Below are positions 1 through 10,980 of a stretch of 62,000 nucleotides of DNA, in pieces. Under the pieces are notes generated by a model. The model made no database searches, was not told the DNA's origin, and worked only from the letters and a program-made list of their open reading frames with translations. Origin of the DNA: Mesostigma viride (Eukaryota > Streptophyta > Mesostigmatophyceae > Mesostigmatales > Mesostigmataceae); the NCBI GenBank assembly GCA_009746045.1, contig RPFO01000106.1, positions 1,237,211 through 1,299,210 on the forward strand, given 5' to 3'. The translations under genes were made by a program, and so were the position numbers. Position 1 is the first letter of the stretch, and every line of letters starts with the position of its first letter.

Positions 1-974
1 ACCGAACTCTTTATCGCTTTTCCTATAATGCATCATACAGGATAAAAACAAGGCGATAAAACAGCAAGAATTTCAGCCCCGCCAGGCGAACATTCTTTGC
101 TGAAAAACTGGGCAATGATGAAGAGCGCGCTCCTCCCACCAAGATTCGCTCCAGCCCCGCATCCTCCCCGAAACTCCCGTCTGGCCACAGGCCGAAAGAT
201 CGGGTCCGCTGTCAGGCTCCTGGCAGTTATGGGCTACCCTGGCACCCCGCGCTAGCCATCTCCACGTTTAAGGCAGATTCGCCTCCACCTGTGATTCTTT
301 CCACCGTAGCCGCTGGCCCTGGCCTGTATGGCTCCTTCCCTGACGTTGTCCGACTAAAATCGCAGCTTCCCCAGTGTCAGGAAGCCGCTTGCCGCACCCA
401 GGGGTAGAGGGGAATCGTCAGTGGGCCCAGCGCCGGAAATCACACCATTTTACTCAAAACGTAGAGCCCCCCACCCAACAACCATTACCGTGGCCTGTAA
501 CGGTGGGTGGCGAACATAAAGAATTTTATTCCAGGCCTCTCCACGCCCGGAGAGGCCGATAGCATCGTCTTACATTCAGCGCAGCCGCCATAGCGGCCAG
601 CCGACCTTGCCAGCAAATGCTGGGATCAAGTTGCGGAGCTGAAAAGAGGCCTCCCTACGTCCCCTACACCACTCTAAGTACTGACTATCATTCACATTGC
701 GCCACGCAGGCCTGCCGGCTGGCGCAGGTACAAGGTGTACTGACTGCCAATCACAGTTGCGCCACGCCTGGCGGCTGGCGCAGGTAACAAGGTCTAGTGA
801 CGTACGTTAGAAGCTACCTAGGCCTGCACTCCGGAACCACACTCAGCCTAGGCACAAAAAGGGCCGGCCGGTGCAGTACCCTCGTGACAAGCGCTAGTCT
901 TACGCTACCTACGGCAGGTCGGTCCCCTTTGAGCCCGTCCACGCGTCATATATAAAATGAGCGAAGCTCAGCAA
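1..974 (-). mobile_element. Small non-autonomous YR-type element, copy 1 (cut by window edge)
   Basis: Near-identical to 25785-26762; the clearest difference is a 4-bp gap near 402. By comparison with the complete copy at 19314-26762, this is the internal region (1-636) plus the outer A1 repeat (637-974), read on the minus strand. Its B1-A2-B2 repeats should lie left of the window. I see no open frame with a recognisable product. A1 ends in a short hairpin (TGAGC-GAA-GCTCA) directly against the ATC array. Assignment to YR-type elements rests on the split-repeat layout of the other copies, since no recombinase is encoded here. Confidence 0.75.
637..974 (-). repeat. A1 terminal repeat of YR-type element copy 1
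   Basis: This 338-bp segment recurs at 26425-26762 and, split by an insertion, at 19531-19645 plus 24968-25190. Its outer end is a TGAGC/GCTCA hairpin followed on the minus strand by ATTTTAT. Position 750/751 corresponds to the insertion site used by the Ngaro-like element in the other copy, so this is an unoccupied paralogous site. Confidence 0.8.
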
Positions 975-3826
<2,852 letters not shown>

Positions 3827-4025
3827 GGGCGCCCAGGCAAGCTTCTCTCACTGCTGCAAGAGGCCCCATGCACAGAAGGCTAGCTCTGTCTGCATATGGT
3901 GCGGGCCGGCAACTGTCTGTGCAATTCAACAAGAGGTATAGGTGTTTCAGCATGTCCAGCAAACAAAGACAAACATATGTGCAGTCATTACCGCGTTACG
4001 TTGCGATCGACGCCTACAATTTGGC
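3827..4025. other. Spacer, no gene seen
   Basis: Unique sequence between the ATC array and the TACGT-rich element. No supported open frame or RNA. Confidence 0.5.
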
Positions 4026-4549
4026 GTCGCAACCAGGGTTGGGCGAAAAAGGGTTTACGTTACGTGAACACGTAATTACGTTGACGTAATTACTTGTGTT
4101 TTACGTTACGCTTTACGTGGCAAAAATGGGCACGTAATGCCTTTACGTACGTCGTCCTTTACGTTGCCTTTTTACGTCATTTTACGCGTAAAAACTTAAC
4201 GTAAAGTTGACGTAACGTAAACCCGTGTGGGAATGTCGGCAGATGGTTGCGAGGTGAAGGGGCTCTATAGTGAGCTCTTGTAGGCCTAATGGCGCCGCGT
4301 TGCGCCGCATCAGCGCGGCGTCAGGTGGCATGCACGGACAGCAGTGTCTAGTTTTTGCATGGAAATGGTGGAAAATATGACCTTTTGCATGAGCTTTTGT
4401 GCGGTTTTACGTTTTTACGTTACTTACGTATTTACGTTACGCATGTAAACGATCGATTTCACGTTTTAGGTCACCCTTTTTTCCATTTTACGTGTTTACG
4501 TTATGTCAACTCGATTCCGACCCCCTTTACGCCCAACCCTGGTCGCAAC
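4026..4549. mobile_element. MITE-like element with TACGT-rich interior
   Basis: Terminal inverted repeats of 20 bp (4026-4045 and 4530-4549) match at 18 of 20 positions and share ACCAGGGTTGGGCG. The 480-bp interior is saturated with TTTACGT and its complement ACGTAAA, and has no coding potential. Length and TIRs suit a small non-autonomous DNA element. I could not identify a target-site duplication with confidence. Confidence 0.6.
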
Positions 4550-4595
4550 TTAACGGCAGAATTAGGCTAGCATCCCGCCCCCCCCCCCTTCTCAG

Positions 4596-4660
4596 GGATA
4601 ATTGTGCTACATGTACTCCCAACGGAGTTATGTTCCTAATGAATGAATTAATTAATCCCA
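4596..4660 (+). repeat. LINE 3'-terminal stem-loop plus short AT tail
   Basis: Contains the recurring terminal block with stem ACTCC, loop CAAC and stem GGAGT, then TATGTT and an AATTAATTAAT-rich tail. The same block caps the other LINE 3' ends in the window (6.84, 8.15, 19.03, 61.6 kb and minus-strand copies), so this is an isolated 3' end. Confidence 0.6.
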
Positions 4661-5135
4661 CCCCCTCCACTCACGGACTTCTATACGGCATTCGACAGCT
4701 CTTGTCAAGCCCGATCCAGCTGCAGCATGATCAAAGCCGCCCTAAGTACATTTCCTGTTTTTCCATACCAGGTATCTTCTCATGACTTTTGTGCATGAGA
4801 AAGGCGGGCTGCCCGGCAAATATGCCCGCCGCCCGCCGGGTGCAGCCAGCCAGCCACCACACCATGCGTGAGCCGTGCCCGACAGTGTTTTAATTACTGA
4901 TACCATAAATGTGCCGTCATGAATGTGCGCGAGCCACGAGCCATGAGCCACGAGGTCGCCATGGCTGACGGCGGAGCTCATAACTTTCACGTTTGGGCAC
5001 CAAATTCGGCTGTGAATATCACAATCGCTTCGTCTTTCTAAGACGCACACACTGATATAATTTTCCGAAGCTATTACGCAATATATGACGAGCAAACGCT
5101 CATCTACGCAACGCAGCCTGGCGGCTACGCTCTGA
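4661..5135. other. Spacer, no gene seen
   Basis: No supported gene. Includes a GC-rich foldback around 4803-4840 built on GCCCGCC/GGCGGGC. The minus-strand 117-codon open frame here has no recognisable motif. Confidence 0.4.
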
Positions 5136-5139
5136 CTAA

Positions 5140-6719
5140 GCCCTGAAATTTAATCCGTCTGCAGCTCCGGCTGCAGCTTCGCCCTCAGATCCGGAGCTAG
5201 GCAGCGGTGACACTAGTTGCGCACTGGTGGTCGCCCAGATCCCTCCCGGGCTTTCCTCGCCCTCTGCATCGCCTGAGCCCAAGCGCAGTCGCCCAGGTGC
5301 ACCTAGCTGGTCTGAGCGCGATTTTGACGTCAACAGGTTAATTTCCACCTGTGACGTCCTCAGGCCTGGCTTTTTCGACTTGCCACCCATCAAGATACTG
5401 CAGCTCGTGTTTTACGGGTCACACGCCTCGCTGAGCACTGGCCCTGTGCCAGCAACTCCACGACAAAACCCAGTTTTTTCGCAATGGCTAGCTGACGGCC
5501 GGTATTCCCACTGCGCATCTCACATGCAGCCCGAGCACATTCAGACCTGGCTGGACTGTCTGGGCCTTGAGGCGCGGGCGGTGGGGTTGGAGATTAGTGT
5601 CAAAACTGAGGCGATGGTGATTGGGGCCTCCAGTACACCACCGCTGCCGCGCCTGCTCGACGGGACGGAGGTCCCGTTCCGCGATCGCTTCAAACTGTTG
5701 GGGAGTTGGCTTCCTGACACTGCAGACGATGTGGACACCCGCATCGGCCTGGCCTGGGCCATGCAGGCTCCGTTCGCTCAACACCTACTGGCGCTCGAAG
5801 GGCCTGGGCCAGCACCGCAAGCGCATGCTCTTAAAGGTCCTCGTCCTCACGGTGCTCACGTATGGCGCCGAGGCGTGGACACTCACTGACATCACACCCA
5901 AACTGGCAGCTAGGCTCAACGGCACGGTTTACAAGATGCTCCGACAGGTCCTTAACGTAGGTTTTTCCGAGCGCCCGTCATCAGAGTCTTTGTATCATGG
6001 TATGCCTCGCCGGTATTTCGGACGAGATTCAGTTAGGCAGCGCTAGGATAGCATTTGTAGGACACCTTGCTCGCACCAGCCAGGTCGACACCGCCCTTGG
6101 TCTGGCCCGCCCCCAGCGGCTTGGCCAGCCCGGGCGACACATTCTGACCTGGCCTGGCCCCAAGGGCATTCCCAAAAGGGTAGTAAGTAAGTAAGTAAGT
6201 AAGTACTTGCGTGTCATGCGCAAAGGCATGCCACTGAGTACTATGCTAATCTCATTAGAAAAATAATTACACAAAAGATTAAAACAAATATCGTCTGCAT
6301 CATCCCCCAACCGTTAAGCACGCTAGATGGGGATGTAATCCTCATCCCAGCTGTCCTCTACTGTAATGGCAGACGTGAGGCGGTAGTGTAGCGGCTATCC
6401 TCAGGACCAATAACCTCCACCTGCGGACTTAGAACTACCCTGGCTAGCAACGGGCCGCGGGGCCCGTGGGGAGAAAACAGGGTAGGGAAACCTGTAACAA
6501 AAGGGTAGGGAAACCTGTCACGAACAGTCTACATCCAGATGTTGCTGGACGACCAAGTGGTCCCAGCCCATGCAGTTTGAGAACCGCATCCACTCTCTCT
6601 CCCGTCTTTGGACTGCCATGCAGGACAAGACGCGGTGGCAGAAGATTGTCAAGGCTCACATGCCCGACCCTGTGGGCAAGCCTCGTCCCCCCAAGAGGAG
6701 GAGGCGTTTTGATGAGTAG
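5140..6719 (+). pseudogene. L1-like LINE ORF2, C-terminal part, broken
   Basis: Remnant of a non-LTR retrotransposon reverse-transcriptase polyprotein. Three frames must be joined. They give the post-catalytic region of the RT (KLLGSWLPDTADDVDTRI near 5690-5750; LTYGAEAW near 5854-5877), a VGHLARTSQ segment near 6056-6082, and a C-terminus ending KRRRRFDE at 6719. The catalytic YADD region is missing and 5227-5460 seems fused to unrelated sequence through an internal deletion. A 315-bp insertion interrupts it at 6184-6498. The same polyprotein tail recurs at 7.9-8.04, 8.2-9.06 and 59.4-59.6 kb. The copy is dead. Confidence 0.8.
6184..6498. mobile_element. Short insertion (SINE-like) in LINE ORF2, 10-bp target duplication
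   Basis: Flanked by AAAAGGGTAG at 6174-6183 and 6499-6508. The related LINE copy at 8.5 kb lacks the 315 bp. One end is (TAAG)n (6182-6205), the usual appearance of a retroposon tail if the insert lies on the minus strand. A weak tRNA A-box-like stretch is visible near 6385, but orientation and class are not settled. Confidence 0.5.
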
Positions 6720-6983
6720 AGTAGTTAGGATTTTATAGACTAGATAGCTTAGAGTTAGGATAGTTCGATTACGCGGCTTCCTCTACCCCACCCATCCATC
6801 CTGGAATATGCATGACATCCTGGAATATGTGCTACATGATCTCCCAACGGAGGCATGTTATAATTTAATTTAATTTAATTTAATTTAATTTAATTTAATT
6901 TAATTTAATTTAATTTAATTTAATTTAATTTAATTTAATTTAATTTAATTTAATTTAATTTAATTTAATTTAATTTAATTTAA
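6720..6983 (+). repeat. LINE 3' UTR, terminal stem-loop and (AATTT)n tail
   Basis: The 3' UTR follows the ORF2 stop. It contains TGCTACATGATCTCCCAACG, ending in the CTCC-CAAC-GGAG stem-loop, then runs into about 24 copies of AATTT (6861-6983). The next LINE fragment starts immediately after. Confidence 0.8.
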
Positions 6984-6993
6984 TCTGACATGC

Positions 6994-7861
6994 ATGGCAC
7001 CTGGACCAACTGCCGGCCCGGCTGGTCTCGCCCCCACCTTCAGCTCGCCGCTCTCCGGCTTTTCCATCCTTAAGCGCTCAGACTGCCGAGGACCTTCTGC
7101 ACCCCGCCCCCTTGACCGAATGCACCTTCCTCCTCCACCTCCAAGAAGCCCTCTCACAGCACGTGACGCCTCTCGCTGCAGACGTGGCAGCAGCCTGTGG
7201 GCCGCACACTGGCTGCTGAGCTCCCGGCCCGCCATCTCCACCGCCACCGCCACCCTCCTCGCCCCCCCCCCCCCCCCCACCGCCTCCACCGCCTCCATAT
7301 CACCGCCCAGCTCCGCGACATCGACTGAGCGCCTCCAGGACAACGCCATAGCCATCGGATGCCTGCAAAACACTGCAGGCATCACCAGGTGGTGAAGGAC
7401 ATTGCCGCCAAGCCAGCCCCCACTGGCCTCGCTGGCGATGCTCCTCCCACCCAGACCTGGGCGGACATGCTTTTAAAGCAACACACCACCTCCATGGTCA
7501 GCTCCGCCGTCGCAGCACAGCTCCAGCGGCAGACGCTTGACCTCCGCGAGGAGGCCAAGCTCGCTGAGCGCAGCCTATTAGGATATGACGTTTAAAACGT
7601 CATATCGTCAAGAACTTCGACATGGTGGAAGGTGAGAATTCCGAGAAGCTTGCACGTGCGTTTGAGAGCAAAATCCTTGGTCGCATGGGTCTCCTTGGTG
7701 AGATCAAGCTGGCCGCCCACCGCCTTCCCCGCTCGCGGGGTAAGGCAGGGGCGCCCTCGCTTTTTCTCATCTTTGAGAACCCCGCGGACAATATTTCGTT
7801 TCTCAGACGCCGCAAGCGGCTCGAGAAGACTCCCTTCACCTTGGTCGGACGACTAGCTTGA
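6994..7861 (+). pseudogene. LINE ORF1 (L1-type RNA-binding protein), broken
   Basis: Likely the first ORF of the same LINE family. A Pro/Thr-rich N-terminal part (6994-7300) precedes a coiled-coil-like stretch (7310-7580), then a segment with RMGLLGEIKLAAHRLPRSRG and FLRRRKRLEKT (7680-7840). This last part resembles the C-terminal RNA-binding domain of L1 ORF1 proteins, where an AHR motif is followed by a basic, arginine-rich stretch. Several frame changes and an extra 15-20 bp near 7581 break it. A better copy lies at 60.1-61.2 kb. Identification is by motif pattern only. Confidence 0.65.
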
Positions 7862-7920
7862 CCCTGGCGCAGCAACAACAGCGACGGGAGCTATAATATG
7901 GCCGACCTACCTCCAGCTCC

Positions 7921-8165
7921 CTTCTTTGGACAGCCAAGCAGAACAAGACGCGGTGGCAGAAGATTGTCAAGGCTCACACGCCAGCCCCTGTGGGCAAGCC
8001 ACCTCCCCCCAAGAAGAGGAGGCGTTTTGATGAATAGTGTAGTTAGGATTTTCTAGACTAGCTAGAATTAGCTTAATAGAGACTTAGGTTAGTTTGATTA
8101 CGCGGCTTCCTCCACTCCACCCACCCATCAAGGAATATGTGCTACATGATCTCCCAACGGAGGCA
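7921..8165 (+). pseudogene. LINE ORF2 extreme C-terminus and 3' UTR
   Basis: Reads in frame as KTRWQKIVKAHTPAPVGKP through KKRRRFDE and a stop near 8038, then the same 3' UTR and CTCC-CAAC-GGAG stem-loop as at 6.8 kb. It is joined directly to ORF1, so almost all of ORF2 is deleted: this copy is ORF1 plus the 3' end. A short (AAATT)n tail follows at 8166-8186. Confidence 0.7.
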
Positions 8166-8230
8166 TTAAATTAAATTAAATTATAACATGCCTCCGTGGG
8201 GAGGTCATGTAGCACATATTCCATGATGGA
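8166..8230. repeat. Tail-to-tail junction of two LINE copies
   Basis: A plus-strand LINE 3' end runs into about 20 bp of (AAATT)n. The reverse complement of the same 3' end begins at once (AACATGCCTCCG..., then the minus-strand TGTAGCACATATTCC). The two copies share a single tail. Confidence 0.75.
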
Positions 8231-9062
8231 TGGGGTGGAGGAAGCCGCGTGATCGAACTATGTACTAACTCTAAGCTATATCTAGAAAATCCTAACCGTA
8301 CACTACTCATCAAAACGCCTCCTCCGCTTGGGGGGAGGTGGCTTGCCCACAGGGTCGGGCGTGTGCGCCTTGACAATATCTTCTTCCACCGCGTCTTGTC
8401 CTGCATGACAGTCCAAAGACGGGAGAGAGAGTGGATGCGGTGCTCAAACTGGGCTGGGACCACTAGGTCGTCCAGCAACATCTGAACGTAGTTCGTGACT
8501 GAGGTTTCCCTACCCGTTTGGGAATGTCCGCGGGGCCAGGCCAGGTCAGAATGTGCCGCCCTGGCTGGCCAAGCCGCTGGGGGCCGGCCAGACCGAGGGT
8601 GGTGTCGACCTGGCTGGTGCGGGCAAGGTGTCCTACAAATGCTATCCTACGCTGCCTAATCTCGTCCGAAACACGAGGCATGCCATGATACAAAGATTCT
8701 GATGACGGACGCTCGGAAAAACCTGCGTTAAGGACCTGTCGGAGCATCCTGTAAACCGTGCCGTCTAGCCTAGCTGCCAGTTTGGGTGGGAGGGTCCACC
8801 ACGCCTCGGCGCCATACGTGAGCACCCGGTGAGGACGAGGACCTTGAAGAGCATGCGCTTGCGGTGCCCGCCCAGGCCCTTCGAGCGCCAGTAGGGTGTG
8901 AGCGAACGGAGCTTGGCCCAGGCAAGGCCGATGCGGGTGTCCACATCGTCGGCGGTGTCAGGAAGCCAGCTCCCCAACAGCTTGAAGCGGTCGCGGAACG
9001 GGACCTCCGTCCTGTCGAGCAGGCGCGGCAGCGGTGGTTTACTGGACTGGCCCCAATCACCA
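8187..9062 (-). pseudogene. LINE ORF2 C-terminal fragment, minus strand
   Basis: Same protein region as 5.6-6.7 kb, on the opposite strand. It includes the GSWLPDTADDVDTRIGLAWA segment (8910-8977), TYGAEAW (8805-8825), VGHLARTSQVDTTLGL (8590-8650) and the C-terminal LLDDLVVPAQFEHRIHSL region (8420-8481). Multiple frame changes show it is inactive. It stops abruptly at 9062 against a plus-strand LINE 3' stem-loop remnant (9063-9105). Confidence 0.75.
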
Positions 9063-9569
9063 TCAACGGAGGCATGTTATAATTTAATATAATTTAATTT
9101 ACCTCCAGCTCCGGCAGACCACGGCGGTGAAGCCGGTGCCGGTACTAGAACTAGGGGGCGACCAACTACGTACGTCGGCCACAAGCCCTGGCAAGCGACC
9201 CCCGCGACCCCAGCGACTCCAGACGCCCAAGCTTAGTAGGGGAATACATCATTAGTAGTGTAGATTAGTCAGGCCTAGCCGTGGCCTAGTTGTACATGTA
9301 CGCCTACTACAGGCACTATACCAGCTGATGCCTTAGCATTCTTTAGTAGTCATGTACATGTGTGCCTATGATGTGCCACCACACTCCAGATGATGCCTAG
9401 CTTTATTTAGTTATGCTGTGCCCACGCAGAGAGCTGCTCTCTGCACTGAGAAGCCATGCCCTTAGTAGCTAGCCTTTGTATAGCCATGATGATTTCCCCC
9501 CCTATGTCGGCGCCTTTAGGTAGGTGCCTGAATACATCATCATCTGATAGTGACCAGTGTGCAGGTGCA
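9063..9569 (+). pseudogene. LINE ORF1 C-terminal end and 3' UTR, interrupted by Copia
   Basis: 9063-9105 is a stem-loop plus AATTT-type tail. From about 9103 sequence matches 61070-61530: the last codons of ORF1 (VGHKPW region, stop near 9238) and the 3' UTR with its repeated CATGTACATG segments. The match breaks at 9569, resumes after the Copia element at 18914 and continues to 19062, so these belong to one LINE copy split by a later insertion. Confidence 0.65.
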
Positions 9570-10313
9570 TGTTGAAAGAACTAATGGGTTTGCCTTCTAC
9601 AATGCTTGTGATTGAAACCCAAATGTGCCTGTCCTTGCAGGTACAGGCTATGGAGGATGGGAGCAAAGAGACAGAGACTCAGTTTGAGGCAGAATGATAG
9701 TGAGGAGTACCTTTGGCAAGGCTCCTCAGTTGTTTTATTAACTCGAGGAAAAAACACAGGCAGCAAACTGGAATGACCTGATTGGCTGGCTAGGAATGTG
9801 CCTAGGAATATTCTCATGTAATACTCAGGCCACCAATCAGGTTAGGTCAGTGTACAGGCTACCAATCAGATCTAGACAAGAATAAATCTTATCTTGTAAC
9901 TGCTGTACAGCCTTATCTTGTAACTGATGTACAGTCTTAACTTGTAACTGCTGCACAGTAATCTAACTATTTAATAAAAGATCTCTCTATGTGTGATCTG
10001 ATGATGATGAAGTAAATCTGGCGTGAACATATCAGCGCCACATCTGACATGCACAGTGTACATGTCAATCAGTCAGCTGTCCTGTCATAGATTCTCATCT
10101 GACATGTCATAGGTCAGCTGACATAGACAGATTTGTCAGCTGCCTATAAGGATCCACTTGGCATAGGTACTAATCCCTGATTACTAAAACTGGCCACAAC
10201 TTTCTCATTTGTAGGCCAAATCCAACGGGATAAAAACAGTGGCTCCTGTACAAGAGCCTCTATCTATCTAGCCAGGTCAGGTGGGTACAAATACAAGGAC
10301 CATGTCCTTGACA
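9570..10313 (-). repeat. Copia 3' LTR
   Basis: 744 bp, starting TGTCAAGG and ending CTTTCAACA on the minus strand. It matches 14943-15188 plus 18402-18908. An AATAAA-containing stretch lies near 9970. The adjoining polypurine tract fixes it as the 3' LTR. Confidence 0.9.
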
Positions 10314-10321
10314 CCCCCCTT
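10314..10321 (-). promoter_or_regulatory. Copia polypurine tract
   Basis: Reads AAGGGGGG on the minus strand immediately before the 3' LTR, the usual primer site for plus-strand DNA synthesis. Confidence 0.75.
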
Positions 10322-10414
10322 ACAACACATGACCTTGCTCTAGTGCTATCCTGTCAAGTATAACACTTAGAGCAAAAAAGCTCTCAGCCCCTGTGGGCAT
10401 ATACAACTGCATAT

Positions 10415-10980
10415 CTAAGTAGACACCAGCAGCTTGTCCCGCAGGGTGATGAACCGTGCCCTTCCCAGGGCCTTGGTGAAGATGTCAGCCAGGTTGTCCT
10501 TGCCAGGGCAGTGACGCATGCAGATGGAGCCCCCCTCCACCTGCTCACGGATGAAGTGGTAGCGCACGTCGATGTGCTTGGTGCGCTTGGGGTGCACAGG
10601 GTCCTTGGCCAGGGCCACCGCGCCAGTGTTGTCGCACAGCACGGTCGTGGGCCCCTCCACAGGTGCACCCAGGTCTCCCAGCAGGCGCCTGAGTGGCAGC
10701 ACCAGCTGGGTGACGCTGCTCGCAGCAATGTACTCTGCCTCGCAGGAAGACAGAGCAACAATGGGTTGCTTGCGGCTGCACCACTCCACGGGCGCACCCC
10801 GGAACAGGACCAGGTTGCCCGTCACAGAGCGTCTGGACTCTGGGCAGTTAGCCCAGTCAGCGTCAGTCCAGGCCTCCAGCCCCCCTTCCTGACCATACCG
10901 CAGACCCTTGTCCCTCGTGGTGTAGAGGTACCGGATCAGGCGGTCGGCAGCCTCCATGTGGGCCGCCGTGGGTGCCTGCA
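10415..10980 (-). pseudogene. Copia RNase H domain (out of frame with RT)
   Basis: Carries the Copia RNase H pattern: WTDADWANCPESRRSVTGN, SSCEAEYIAA, DNTGAVALAKDPVHPKRTKH and the terminal KDNLADIFTKAL. It belongs to the polyprotein read from 13953, but a one-base loss at about 10980 shifts the frame between the RT end (AVNQLA) and HMQAPTAAHMEA. The intact protein would continue without interruption. Confidence 0.9.

Noticed and set aside
1-974. Helitron 3' end (terminal hairpin before a tail)
   Set aside because: The hairpin lies at the start of an A repeat within an A1...B1-A2-B2 layout, and no CTRR terminus or Rep/helicase is present.
9991-10020. Hammerhead ribozyme core (CTGATGATGATGAAG) in the Copia LTR
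   Set aside because: No GAAA-box and no pairing stems at the required positions.
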